Source of the DNA: Acidobacteriota bacterium
GTDB taxonomy: Bacteria; Acidobacteriota; Polarisedimenticolia; SMYD01
Length of the DNA: 51,728 nucleotides
Direction: 5' to 3'
Assembly: GCA_004356015.1 (NCBI GenBank)
Contig: SMYD01000008.1
Coordinates: forward strand, 1 to 51,728
Made by a program: the position numbers and the translations under genes. Shown piece after piece: positions 39,036-48,178 of the stretch (within the stretch, counting starts at the first letter, position 1; every line of letters begins with the position of its first letter). Below the pieces are notes generated by a model, which had not been told where the DNA came from, ran no database searches, and saw nothing but the letters and a program-made list of their open reading frames with translations.

Positions 39036-40037
39036 ATGAATCCAGGGGCCATCCACCAGCGCACATGCGCCCTGCTGTTTCTGTGCATCGCACTCGGTGT
39101 GTACGCCACGGCGCTGGCGGTGGTACGTCGGCTGCCTCATCTGGAAAGTGCGGGCGCCCTGGCAGTTGGGTTGACCGTCGACATGGTTGTCATCGTTCCA
39201 CTGGCGTTTTACTTCCTGGTCGTGCGCCGGCGTGGCCTGTCCGCGGTGACGTTGGTCCCTGTCCTGGTAATCAGCGTGGTGGCGGCCTCCCGAGTTCTTC
39301 CCTCCGGCCACCAGCAGCCGTTGCGTGCCCTGGAAGCCTTGGTGGCCCTGGCGGAGGTCGTCTTGGTCGGGTGGATTTCGTGGCGGTCGGCCAGGGCATG
39401 GCGCAAGGCGCGAGGAGACGCAGCCGCGGATCCGCTGGAGAAATTCACGCGGGCGGCGTTTGATGTGACGCGAAACAGCCGGGTGGCGGGAGTGTTCGCC
39501 TCGGAAATCGCTGTCTTCTATTACTCGCTGGGGTCGTGGCGGTCTCGGCCTCACGTGCCGGTGGGCACATCCGCCTTCAGCCACCACCGGCGCAGCGGGC
39601 AAGCTGCCATGGTCTTCGCTTTCCTGCTCATCATGCTGGCGGAGGGGGCCGCAGTCCATTTCCTGCTTCTCATGTGGAGCACTTTGGCCGCATGGATCTT
39701 CACCGGCGGCACCATCTATGGCGCGCTATGGTTGTTCGCTGACTATCGTGCGACAGTATTGCGGCCCATCCTGGTCAGCAATGAGAGTGTCTTGATCCGG
39801 GCCGGGCTCCGCTGGACCATACGCATCCCTCAAGGACAGATTGCCGAGATTGGCTGCATCAAGCCAGAGGTAGGGAAAGAAATCCTCAATTGCACATTCC
39901 TGGGCACGCCCACGCTCTGGATCACGCTAGAAGAGCCGATGCTGGCCCAGGGGCCGTACGGCTTTCAGCGCCGCGTGCGGGCCATCGGGATGGCGCCCGA
40001 TGAGGCCGCAGATCTGGAGCGCATTCTTTCTACCTGA
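39036..40037 (+). CDS. Multi-pass membrane protein of unknown function
   Basis: I use ATG 39036; the longer open frame overlaps the previous gene. The product is 333 residues with about six hydrophobic segments, among them CALLFLCIALGVYATALAV, VDMVVIVPLAFYFLVV and AAMVFAFLLIMLAEGAAVHF. A cytoplasmic C-terminal domain of about 90 residues (VLIRAGLRWTIRIPQGQIAE onward) has a beta-rich, PH-like look. I do not recognise the family. It lies between the CDGSH fusion and an SDR gene on the same strand with short gaps, suggesting one operon. Confidence 0.65.
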   Translation: MNPGAIHQRTCALLFLCIALGVYATALAVVRRLPHLESAGALAVGLTVDMVVIVPLAFYFLVVRRRGLSAVTLVPVLVISVVAASRVLPSGHQQPLRALEALVALAEVVLVGWISWRSARAWRKARGDAAADPLEKFTRAAFDVTRNSRVAGVFASEIAVFYYSLGSWRSRPHVPVGTSAFSHHRRSGQAAMVFAFLLIMLAEGAAVHFLLLMWSTLAAWIFTGGTIYGALWLFADYRATVLRPILVSNESVLIRAGLRWTIRIPQGQIAEIGCIKPEVGKEILNCTFLGTPTLWITLEEPMLAQGPYGFQRRVRAIGMAPDEAADLERILST

Positions 40038-40055
40038 AGGATTCAGGACGACGCC

Positions 40056-40988
40056 ATGAATATCCACATGGTCACCGGGGCATTCGGGTATTCCGGAAGG
40101 TACATCGCGGCACGACTCCTGAAAAGGGGTGTGGCCGTGCGCACGCTGACAAATTCCGTCGACCGGCAGAACCCGTTCGGGGGCAAGGTCCAAGCGGAGC
40201 CCTTCCATTTCGAGCACCACGGGAAGATGGTTGCTGCCCTCGCCGGAACCGAGGTCCTGTACAACACCTATTGGGTTCGCTTCAATCACGACGACTTCAC
40301 CTACAGGGCGGCGGTTGAGAACACGCTCAAGCTGTTTGCCGCGGCCAGGGAAGCCGGCGTTGGCCGGGTGGTTCATATCAGCATCACCAATCCATCGGAG
40401 GAGAGTGAACTCGAATATTTCCGCGGCAAGGCACGTTTGGAACGCCTCTTGAGCGAGTCCGGATTGTCGTACTCCATTCTCCGCCCCGCGGTTCTCTTCG
40501 GCAAAGAGGACATCCTGGTGAACAACATCGCCTGGGTTCTCAGAAGGCTGCCGGTCTTCGGCGTGTTCGGTGATGGCGAGTATCGGCTGCAGCCCATCTT
40601 CGTGGATGACCTGGCCGAATTGGCCGTGCGCGAGGGTGCCGCCAGGGGGAACCGGGTCATTGATGCCATCGGCCCGGAGACGTTCACCTTTCGTGCGCTG
40701 GTCAGAACCATTGGCGAGAGCATCGGGAAGCGGCGGCCCATCATCTCGGTGTCTCCCGGGTTCGGATACTTCGCGGCTTCCCTCATGGGCAAGATAGTGG
40801 GAGACGTATTTCTTACCCGGGAGGAAGTTTCCGGCCTCATGCAGAATCTTCTCTGCACCGACTCGGAGCCTGCCGGGGAAACGAAGCTGAGCGAGTGGGT
40901 GCGGAGCCATGCAGACGAGCTTGGTGTTCGCTATGCCAGTGAACTCGCGCGCCGCCGGAATCGAACGGAAGCCTACGAGAATCTCTGA
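40056..40988 (+). CDS. NAD(P)-binding SDR/epimerase-like protein (NDUFA9-like)
   Basis: The 310-residue product opens with the Rossmann motif VTGAFGYSGRYIAARLLKRG (GxFGxxG). VVHISITNPSEESELEYFRG, YSILRPAVLFG and FVDDLAELAVREGA follow, matching atypical or extended SDRs related to NDUFA9 and quinone-associated epimerases. The catalytic YxxxK of classical SDRs is replaced by a YFRGKAR stretch that keeps a Tyr and a Lys at the usual spacing. Substrate unknown. It lies 18 bases after the membrane protein. Confidence 0.8.
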   Translation: MNIHMVTGAFGYSGRYIAARLLKRGVAVRTLTNSVDRQNPFGGKVQAEPFHFEHHGKMVAALAGTEVLYNTYWVRFNHDDFTYRAAVENTLKLFAAAREAGVGRVVHISITNPSEESELEYFRGKARLERLLSESGLSYSILRPAVLFGKEDILVNNIAWVLRRLPVFGVFGDGEYRLQPIFVDDLAELAVREGAARGNRVIDAIGPETFTFRALVRTIGESIGKRRPIISVSPGFGYFAASLMGKIVGDVFLTREEVSGLMQNLLCTDSEPAGETKLSEWVRSHADELGVRYASELARRRNRTEAYENL

Positions 40989-41009
40989 ACAAGAAAGGCA
41001 GCCTGGCCC

Positions 41010-41429
41010 ATGGAGTCATCTACCCTTTTCCTGCTGGCTGCGGATGCATTGCTCCTTCTGCACGTTCTTTTCGTCGTCTTTGTGGTGATGGGTCTTGCGC
41101 TTATTTTCGCCGGTCATGCTCGACGATGGTCCTGGGTCCGCAATGCCTGGTTCCGTGTCATCCATCTCCTGGCAATTGGCGTGGTCGTCGTTCAGTCCTG
41201 GTTCGGAGTGATATGTCCGCTGACGACCTTCGAGATGGCGTTGCGTTCACGGGCCGGTGGCCGCCAGTATCAGGAGTCTTTCATCGCGCACTGGCTGGAG
41301 ACGGTTCTGTACTATCAGGCGCCACCGTGGGCGTTCGCAGTTTGCTATACCGTGTTCGGGGCCATGGTCATGGGTAGCTGGTTCGGAGTGAGTCCGCGAC
41401 CGTTCACCAGAAGGCGCGAGGAGGATTAG
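41010..41429 (+). CDS. DUF2784-like small membrane protein
   Basis: The 139-residue product has four hydrophobic segments. It starts LLAADALLLLHVLFVVFVVMG and contains NAWFRVIHLLAIGVVVVQSWFGVICPLT plus YYQAPPWAFAVCYTVFGAMV, the pattern I associate with DUF2784 proteins. The function of the family is unknown. It is 21 bases after the SDR gene. Confidence 0.75.
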   Translation: MESSTLFLLAADALLLLHVLFVVFVVMGLALIFAGHARRWSWVRNAWFRVIHLLAIGVVVVQSWFGVICPLTTFEMALRSRAGGRQYQESFIAHWLETVLYYQAPPWAFAVCYTVFGAMVMGSWFGVSPRPFTRRREED

Positions 41430-41433
41430 CCGT

Positions 41434-41778
41434 TTGAACATTTTACGAGGTGTCGCGGCCATCGTGATCGGATACCTGGTCATTGCGTTTGTGAGCATGT
41501 CCCTCGGTGGAGTGGTCATGGCCAGGGGAGGCCTGGGGATTGTTGTCCTCGCGCTGGTGGCGCTGGCCATCAGCGGTGGTATGGTCGGCCTGATGACAAG
41601 ACTCATCTCCGGGCGGAATCCCCGGGCGTCCGGATTCACTCTGGCAGGGCTCGTCTCCATCGCCACCCTCGCCAATCTCGTGTTGGGGCTTGGGGCGGAA
41701 CCCGCATGGTTCAAGATCGGAACCCTTCTGGTTTCCGCGCCCGCCATCGTGTTTGTCTGCCTGCGGCAAGCGAAATAA
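41434..41778 (+). CDS. Small hydrophobic membrane protein of unknown function
   Basis: The 114-residue product begins at TTG 41434, four bases after the previous stop. It has four hydrophobic segments (GVAAIVIGYLVIAFVSMSLG, GIVVLALVALAISGGMVGLM and two more) and no polar motif. No family recognised. It is the last gene of the 37.4-41.8 kb segment. Confidence 0.6.
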   Translation: MNILRGVAAIVIGYLVIAFVSMSLGGVVMARGGLGIVVLALVALAISGGMVGLMTRLISGRNPRASGFTLAGLVSIATLANLVLGLGAEPAWFKIGTLLVSAPAIVFVCLRQAK

Positions 41779-41823
41779 TGGATGACATGAACATGGCGCG
41801 GCCGCGCTGGTAGACTTCGGGTC

Positions 41824-44349
41824 ATGGGCACGGCCGGGAGCAGGTGGGGCAGGCTGGGACGCTTGCTGAAATGGGGGCTGGCGGGTCTTGTTCCCGTCCT
41901 GATCCTGGCGGCGGCCGGTGCCTGGTTTCGCTGGCAGGCACCTCTGCCGGTGACCACAGGGACGCTCCTCGTACAAGGGGCGGCCGAGGCCATCACCATT
42001 GTTCGAGATGATTTTGGCGTTCCCCATGTCACTTCCGGATCGGAGAGCGATGCCGCGTTCGCCACCGGCTTCCTGCATGGTCAGGATCGTCTCTTTCAGA
42101 TGGACCTGATGCGACGCAGCACCGCCGGCCGCCTCTCTGAGTTGTTCGGCCCCATGGCGGTGTCGGCTGATCGCCAGGCACGGCGACGAGGTGTGTACCT
42201 GGGTGTGGCCGAGAGCATCGCGCGCACCCCCGGCGCTCGCGATTTTCTGCAAGCGTATGCCGACGGCGTCAATGCAGCCGTGGCGGCGGCATGGGCCCTG
42301 CCCGTGGAATATCTCCTCCTGCGCGCCAGCTTCTCGCCGTGGTCGGCGGAGGATTCGATCCTGGTGATCCGGGCCATGCAGGAGAGCCTGTCCCATTCCT
42401 CCCGCGAGCTTGTGCGCTTTGCGGCGGCGGAGAAGGTGGGCATCCGGGCGGCGGCCTGGCTGCTGGACGGGCGCCTCAAAGATGATGTGGTGATTCTCGA
42501 AGACGTGGTGCCGGCAGGCGCCGTCGATGCGGATGTCGCTGCCCGTCTCACGGCCACTCTCCTGGACCGGCAAGCCGCTGACCTTGGTCTGGCGCTGGAC
42601 ATGCCGGACCTCCCCGCCGCAGAGATAAGTGCCGTGGCGCGCCCGCTGGTCCAGGAAGAGATGACGGCGCTGTGGAGCGACACGGTCTACGGTTCCAATT
42701 CCTGGGTGGTGGCAGGTGCGCGCACCGCCGGTGGTGCGCCGCTGCTGGCCAACGACACTCATCTCGCTCTGAGCATGCCGGCGCCATTCTACATGGTGGA
42801 TCTGAACTGGCCGCAGGTCCATGTGGCCGGTGCCACGGTGCCGGGATTTCCCGGCGTGATCATCGGCCGCACCGGGAAGATGGCCTGGGGGGTGACCATC
42901 CTCACCGCCGATGTGGCCGACTATGTGGTGGAGACGGTGCATCCCGAGGACCCTGGGCGCTACCTGGTTCTGGATGATGCGGCCGGTGCCGGCAGGCCCT
43001 TCCAGGAGAGGGAAGAGCTGATCCAGGTGCGCGGCGGCGAGGCGGTGACCGAGATGGTGCGCAGCACCATCCACGGGCCGGTTGTGGACGAGGAGTGGCG
43101 TCCGGGCCGGGTTCTGGTCCGGGCCACCTGGCCGGCCGGCCGAGTGGGCGCGCTCACGGCTCTGCGCGGATTTGCCCTTGCCGAGAACGGGACCGCCTTC
43201 AGGGCGGCGGCGGCTGAGCACGATCGGCCGGCGGAGAATCTTGTTTACGCCCATGTGGATGGCACCATCGGCTATGTCGCTGCGGGAAACCTGGTGCGGC
43301 GCGCCGGATACAGCGGGCTGTTGCCGGTGGCGGGCCGTGTCCATGGCCAGCTGTTCGACGGCTGGGACGATCCCCTGGACCGGCCCTGGAGCGAGAATCC
43401 GGGAAGAGGTTTCCTGGTCACCGCCAACAACCGCGTGATGCGCGGCCCGCGCGCCCATGGCTGGAACGGTGTCTGGATTCGCGCCGACCGGGCGGCCCGG
43501 GCACGAGCGCTCCTTACTTCGCGCCGGGATCATGACGCCGCTTCATTCCGTGTCATGCAGGGTGACACCTTCTCACGCCGGGCCGCCCTGATCCTTGAGC
43601 CGCTGGCAGAACTCCTCCGGCAGGGCGCCTGGGAAGCGGATCCCGGGGTCCAGAATGCGGTCGAGGCCTGGGACATCCTGGCCGCCTGGGATCATCGCTA
43701 CGATGAGGGCCCTGCCCCGGGTCTCTACGCTCTCTTTCATGAGAACCTGCTGGTGAGCCTCTTCGCGGACGAACTGGGCGACTCACTGAATCGCGCAGCC
43801 GACGCCGGCCTCATGAAGCTGCTTGCTCCTCAGAACTTCGAGGATGGCGCGCCGATGGGCTTGGTCCACGACTGGTGGGATGATACGCGCACATCCGACC
43901 GTGTGGAGACCGTGAACAGCCAGGTGAACGCAGCCCTGGCCGCGGCCTGGGAAGACATGGAGAGCCGTGTGCCGGGTGGTCCCGCAACATGGGATTGGCC
44001 TGACATGCACCGGGTGCATTTTGTTCACCCCCTCGGCCGGCTACCGCTGCTGGCGCGCTGGTTCAACGGCCCCGATTTGCCGGTGGGGGGAGCCGGCGGC
44101 GTTCTCATGGCCGCGGCGTTCAGAGCATCCCGGTCGTTCGATGTGTTCGCCATGCCGGCCATGCGCATGGTGGCCGACATGGGGGAGGGGGGCGGCCTGC
44201 GCATGGTGATCCCCCCCGGCCAGTCGGGCATACCGGCCAGCAGCCACTTCGTGGATCAGGCGCAGTTGTGGCAGGAACTGGGCGATCTGGAAATCGTCAT
44301 GCCCGCGCGTCCCGCTGTCTCGACCCTGATCCTGCAGCCGGCACCATGA
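41824..44349 (+). CDS. Penicillin acylase family protein (Ntn hydrolase)
   Basis: The 841-residue product has one N-terminal membrane helix or signal (LLKWGLAGLVPVLILAAAGA). It shows the family pattern: an alpha-chain start with IVRDDFGVPHVTSGSESDAAF and GFLHGQDRLFQMDLMRR, a spacer, then the autocatalytic cleavage site VYGSNSWVVAG with Ser291 as the N-terminal nucleophile of the beta chain. PLLANDTHLALSMPAPFYMV and, late, the MRMVADMG region follow. Such enzymes hydrolyse amides: beta-lactams, acyl-homoserine lactones or cyclic lipopeptides. The true substrate is unknown. The stop overlaps the pabB ATG. Confidence 0.92.
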   Translation: MGTAGSRWGRLGRLLKWGLAGLVPVLILAAAGAWFRWQAPLPVTTGTLLVQGAAEAITIVRDDFGVPHVTSGSESDAAFATGFLHGQDRLFQMDLMRRSTAGRLSELFGPMAVSADRQARRRGVYLGVAESIARTPGARDFLQAYADGVNAAVAAAWALPVEYLLLRASFSPWSAEDSILVIRAMQESLSHSSRELVRFAAAEKVGIRAAAWLLDGRLKDDVVILEDVVPAGAVDADVAARLTATLLDRQAADLGLALDMPDLPAAEISAVARPLVQEEMTALWSDTVYGSNSWVVAGARTAGGAPLLANDTHLALSMPAPFYMVDLNWPQVHVAGATVPGFPGVIIGRTGKMAWGVTILTADVADYVVETVHPEDPGRYLVLDDAAGAGRPFQEREELIQVRGGEAVTEMVRSTIHGPVVDEEWRPGRVLVRATWPAGRVGALTALRGFALAENGTAFRAAAAEHDRPAENLVYAHVDGTIGYVAAGNLVRRAGYSGLLPVAGRVHGQLFDGWDDPLDRPWSENPGRGFLVTANNRVMRGPRAHGWNGVWIRADRAARARALLTSRRDHDAASFRVMQGDTFSRRAALILEPLAELLRQGAWEADPGVQNAVEAWDILAAWDHRYDEGPAPGLYALFHENLLVSLFADELGDSLNRAADAGLMKLLAPQNFEDGAPMGLVHDWWDDTRTSDRVETVNSQVNAALAAAWEDMESRVPGGPATWDWPDMHRVHFVHPLGRLPLLARWFNGPDLPVGGAGGVLMAAAFRASRSFDVFAMPAMRMVADMGEGGGLRMVIPPGQSGIPASSHFVDQAQLWQELGDLEIVMPARPAVSTLILQPAP

Positions 44350-45764
44350 CCCGCGGGGTGGCCACGGTGGACCTGGATCCCATGCCCGACCCCGGCCATC
44401 TCCTGCTGGGACTGGCCGCCCTGCGCGACCTGGGCGAGAAGGTGGAACCGTTCCTTCTCGGCGGCGATGCCTCCCTGTTCGGCGAGGAAGAAGACCCGTT
44501 CCTGCTCATGGGGGCGTGGCCTGAAGACCGGCTGGAACTGGCTCGGGAGAACGGTCCGGATTTTCCCTGGGAGACCGGTGCCGGCGACCTGCTCGCCGCC
44601 GTGGAGAAGTTCGTCGGTTCTCAGGATGATGAGGACGCCGCCGCGGATGACGATCCCTGGCGCCGCCCCCTGACCGTCGGCTGGATCGGTCACGAACTGC
44701 CGGCCACGGTTCTCAGCCGCCATGCCGCCTATCTCGTCCTCTGGCCGCGGCGTGGTGTGGCGCGGGCGGTGGCCGTCGCGGCCGCGGACAGCACTTCGGC
44801 AGATTCGGCGCAGGCGCGCCTGGCGCTGCTGGTCCAGGATATTCATCAGGCCGGGGCCCGGGGCCGGCGGCTGGCGCCGGACCTGGTAGGCATGCCGGTG
44901 GCAAGCGGCGCCCATGCGCCGGTGGGAAGTGAACAGCATGGCCGGCGGGTGCAGACGGTTCTTGATGCCATTGCCGCCGGTGATGTGTATCAGGTGAACC
45001 TGGCCCACGGTCTGTCTCTCGAAGGGTTCCCCGCCGAAAACAGCAGGCGCGCGGCGGCCTTTCTCCACCTGTGGCGGGAGAACCCGGTCTCCTATCCGGC
45101 CTACGTGCAGCAGGGTGACACGACCATGCTCTCCTTCAGCCCGGAGCGCTACCTGGCGCGGAGGGGCGCCATGCTGGAGAGCAGGCCCATCAAAGGGACA
45201 CGCCCCCGGGGAGAGACCCCGGCCGCGGACGCGCGGCTCGCCCGGGATCTTGAGGTCTCCGCCAAGGATCGGGCCGAGAACATCATGATCGTGGATCTGG
45301 TGCGCAACGACCTGGGGAGGGTGGCCGAGATCGCCAGTGTCTCCGTGCCGGTTCTTTGCCGGCTGGAATCGTTCACGTCAGTTCATCATCTCGTGTCCGT
45401 CGTGCAGGCGCGCCTGCGTCCCGGCGTCGGCCTGGCTGAAATCCTGGCGGCGGTGCATCCGCCCGGCTCCATGACCGGCGCGCCCAAGATGCGTGCCGTC
45501 TCCCTGCTGGCGGCCCTGGAGGGCGAGCCCCGTGGTATTTATGCCGGCGGTCTGGCATGGTTTGCGGGACCTGCGCGCTTCCATCTGTCCATGGTGATCC
45601 GCACCATCCTGGCCGGGAGAACGGGCGCGTCTCTCCACGTGGGAGGTGGCATCGTGGCCGACTCCGATCCCGAAGACGAATATCAAGAGACACTCCACAA
45701 GGCCGATGCCCTGCTGCGCTCCCTGGCGGTGCCGCCGGGCTTCGCACGGTCCAGAGAAGTGTAA
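44346..45764 (+). CDS. pabB: Aminodeoxychorismate synthase component I (PabB)
   Basis: I use ATG 44346, overlapping the previous stop (ATGA). The product is 472 residues. The chorismate-binding half (from ~205) has VYQVNLAHGLSL, SFSPERYLARRGAMLESRPIKGTRPRGE, ENIMIVDLVRNDLGRVAE, SVHHLVSVVQARLRPG and HPPGSMTGAPKMRA. PIKGT has the Lys that in PabB attacks chorismate, and its neighbour Thr favours PabB over anthranilate synthase. It makes 4-amino-4-deoxychorismate for folate. No pabA or pabC is in the window. Confidence 0.9.
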   Translation: MTRGVATVDLDPMPDPGHLLLGLAALRDLGEKVEPFLLGGDASLFGEEEDPFLLMGAWPEDRLELARENGPDFPWETGAGDLLAAVEKFVGSQDDEDAAADDDPWRRPLTVGWIGHELPATVLSRHAAYLVLWPRRGVARAVAVAAADSTSADSAQARLALLVQDIHQAGARGRRLAPDLVGMPVASGAHAPVGSEQHGRRVQTVLDAIAAGDVYQVNLAHGLSLEGFPAENSRRAAAFLHLWRENPVSYPAYVQQGDTTMLSFSPERYLARRGAMLESRPIKGTRPRGETPAADARLARDLEVSAKDRAENIMIVDLVRNDLGRVAEIASVSVPVLCRLESFTSVHHLVSVVQARLRPGVGLAEILAAVHPPGSMTGAPKMRAVSLLAALEGEPRGIYAGGLAWFAGPARFHLSMVIRTILAGRTGASLHVGGGIVADSDPEDEYQETLHKADALLRSLAVPPGFARSREV

Positions 45765-45851
45765 CTTCAAGAGTACACGCGACTTATGCCGATCTGCTGG
45801 CGCGCGAGTGGGGAACGGAGTAAAATTTGCCGGGTCACTCCCCTCAAGATT

Positions 45852-46769
45852 ATGCGAAGCCTTCGTGCCATCTCGATCTGTGTCGGTGCGTGCCTGCTCA
45901 TGCCGGCGCTCGCGACCGTGTTCCCGACCGGGCCCTCTCTCGCTGCGGACGCCGGCGGGGAGATGCCCTCCTTTGGCATGACCCTGGTTCAGGAAGAGGG
46001 GACTCTGATAGTGCGCGACCTTGTGCCCAACGGCCCGGCTTACCGCGCCGGCGTCCGTCTCGGAGATACCTTCCTCAGCATTGACGGCGTCCGCCTCAAG
46101 GGTGCCACATTCGAGCAGGTGCGGGCGCGCCTCACGGCCCCGCGCGCCGACGCCGTGACCCTGCAGGTCCGCCGACGGGCCGGCGGGAACCAGGAATTGC
46201 GCCTCAAGCGTCCGGCGCCCAATGCCGCCCTGACTGCCGCAGCCCTCGCGTGGCGCTCGTCCGGCGCGCTGGACGCGGGACAGCAGGGCGCCATCCCCGG
46301 TCCTCAATCGACCGGCCGCTCCGATGTGATCGACCGGGGCACCCTGCATGTGGGTGATGATCTCATCGACTTCACCCTGCCCCGCCTGGGAGGCGGCGAG
46401 GTCACCCTCAGCGAGTTCACCGGCAAACCGATCCTGTTGGATTTCTGGGCCACGTGGTGCGGTCCCTGCCGGGCGGCGGCACCGGGCCTGGCGGCGATCA
46501 CCACCAGGTTCGGGGACAAGATCCAGATCATCGGTATCAACATGGATTCGACGCCGGGGATGGCCATCCAGTATGCCCAGGGCGCCGGCCTCACCTATCC
46601 CCACGCCTTCAGCCAAGGGTGGGAGGATCCGGTCATCCGGGAGTACGGCATCCATCTCACCGGTATTCCTTTTAACATTCTGTTCGATGCCCAGGGCCGC
46701 GTTGCGGCCATGGATCTGCACGGGCAGCCTCTGGCAGATGCCCTGGAGCTCCTCCTCCACAGGGAGTGA
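45852..46769 (+). CDS. Exported PDZ-thioredoxin (TlpA-like) fusion protein
   Basis: I use ATG 45852, which opens a signal peptide (MRSLRAISICVGACLLMPAL). The product is 305 residues. Residues ~40-115 form a PDZ domain (GMTLVQEEGTLIVRDLVPNG, YRAGVRLGDTFLSIDG). A linker follows, and from ~170 there is a TlpA/ResA-like thioredoxin fold: ILLDFWATWCGPCRAAAPG with CGPC at C203/C206, and the cis-Pro in LTGIPFNILF. It is probably a periplasmic thiol-disulfide reductase directed by its PDZ domain to particular C-termini. The following gene begins 11 bases later. Confidence 0.88.
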   Translation: MRSLRAISICVGACLLMPALATVFPTGPSLAADAGGEMPSFGMTLVQEEGTLIVRDLVPNGPAYRAGVRLGDTFLSIDGVRLKGATFEQVRARLTAPRADAVTLQVRRRAGGNQELRLKRPAPNAALTAAALAWRSSGALDAGQQGAIPGPQSTGRSDVIDRGTLHVGDDLIDFTLPRLGGGEVTLSEFTGKPILLDFWATWCGPCRAAAPGLAAITTRFGDKIQIIGINMDSTPGMAIQYAQGAGLTYPHAFSQGWEDPVIREYGIHLTGIPFNILFDAQGRVAAMDLHGQPLADALELLLHRE

Positions 46770-46780
46770 GGCCTTCCCCT

Positions 46781-48178
46781 ATGGCGACGATTCTATTTCT
46801 GGATGACGACCTGCTGCCGCAGGTTCTCGGCGACCGCATGAGTGGGGAGAAGACGCCCTATCTCTTTGCCACGCCCAACGGAAATCTGGCCCGCTCCCTG
46901 AAACGCAAGGGACTCAAGGCCGTTTCCGGCAGCCTGCGTTCCAGCCGCCTTTATAACCGCCTCGATCTGAACGGTTCCTCCCGCATCGTCATCGATCTCG
47001 CGGACAAGGGCTCCACCTATGCCGTACTGGAGGAAATTCAGAAGCGCGTCGGGCAGGTGCCCGTGGTGGTGGCTCTCAAGGAGGGGAGCGGCCTGGATGA
47101 AGGGCAGCTTCTCGAGCAGTTTCCCGGGGTCAAGGTGGTGCGCCTCCGTGCCCTCCTGGAGGACGGCCTCAAGGTCGAGATGGAGTACGCGGCCACCCGT
47201 CGCCTCGTGCACCGCTACCAGGAAGATTTTCAGAAGGCGGAGCGCATCCTGATCCTCCTTCATGACGACCCCGATCCCGATTCCATGGCCTCGGCCCTGG
47301 CCCTGCGCACCATTTTGGGCCGCAATCGCCAGACCGCGGTCATCGGCACCTTCGCGCCGGTCACCCGCCCTGAGAATCTGCGCATGACCAGGATGCTCGA
47401 TCTGACCGTGAAGACCCTGACCCAGTCAGACATGGCGCGTTTCCAGCGCATCGCGGTCCTCGACATCCAGCCCCATTACTGGGCCGACCGCTTCCGTGAG
47501 GTCGATCTGGTCATCGATCATCACCCCCAGGCCAAGGGATACAAGGCCCGCTTCAAGGATCTGCGCCCCCGGGTCGGTGCCACGTCCACCATCATGCTGG
47601 AACACCTGCTGGCCGCCGGCGTGTCCGTATCGGAGCGCATGGCCACGGCCATGCTGTATGCCATCAAGACGGACACGCTGTTCCTGGAGCGGGGTGTGCA
47701 CCCTGCGGATCTGCGATCCTTCATGTACCTCTACCAGAGAGCCAACCTGAACGTCATGCGCAAGATCGAAGGCCAGGGCCTCACCATGGAGCGTCTCCAG
47801 TTCATTGACCGGGTGCGCCAGCAGCACATGTTCGCGGATGGATTCCTCTATGCCCATCTGGGTCCCATCCCCCGGGATGATCTGGCCCCCGCGCTGGCCG
47901 ATTTCTTCCTGCAGGTGGATGACGTGAAGTGGTGCGCGATTTCCGGCGAGGTGGGCGGGCAGGTGACCCTTTCGTTGCGCAATCTGGGCTACCAGAAGTC
48001 GGCCGGCGATGTGGTCAAGGCGGTGTTCGGCGATATCGGGAACGCGGGCGGCCACCGCAGCGCCGCCAAGGCGGTCATCCCCATGGACAAGTTCCGCAAG
48101 AAATTCGGCGTCCCGTCCCGTAACGGCAAGGTCGCCGCCGCTGTGTATGCCAAGCTCAGGGAAGCCACCGGCCTGTGA
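46781..48178 (+). CDS. DHH-family phosphoesterase with Rossmann-like N-terminal domain
   Basis: I prefer ATG 46781; GTG 46766 overlapping the previous stop is possible. The product is 465 residues. Residues ~1-130 look like a Rossmann/TrkA-N-type domain (ATILFLDDDLLPQVLGDRM, SRIVIDLADKGSTYAVLEEI). From ~155 the DHH core has LLHDDPDPDSMASALAL and the signature VIDHHPQ (D246-H248). The C-terminal DHHA1 part ends with GGHRSAAKAVIP. DHH/DHHA1 enzymes of this kind cleave nanoRNAs, cyclic di-AMP/pGpG or pAp. Which one applies here is unclear. The stop overlaps the yjbQ GTG. Confidence 0.87.
   Translation: MATILFLDDDLLPQVLGDRMSGEKTPYLFATPNGNLARSLKRKGLKAVSGSLRSSRLYNRLDLNGSSRIVIDLADKGSTYAVLEEIQKRVGQVPVVVALKEGSGLDEGQLLEQFPGVKVVRLRALLEDGLKVEMEYAATRRLVHRYQEDFQKAERILILLHDDPDPDSMASALALRTILGRNRQTAVIGTFAPVTRPENLRMTRMLDLTVKTLTQSDMARFQRIAVLDIQPHYWADRFREVDLVIDHHPQAKGYKARFKDLRPRVGATSTIMLEHLLAAGVSVSERMATAMLYAIKTDTLFLERGVHPADLRSFMYLYQRANLNVMRKIEGQGLTMERLQFIDRVRQQHMFADGFLYAHLGPIPRDDLAPALADFFLQVDDVKWCAISGEVGGQVTLSLRNLGYQKSAGDVVKAVFGDIGNAGGHRSAAKAVIPMDKFRKKFGVPSRNGKVAAAVYAKLREATGL

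Noticed and set aside
41443-43533. 696-codon open frame on the minus strand
   Set aside because: Antisense to the penicillin acylase gene and its neighbour; low-complexity His/Arg/Gly composition and no motifs.
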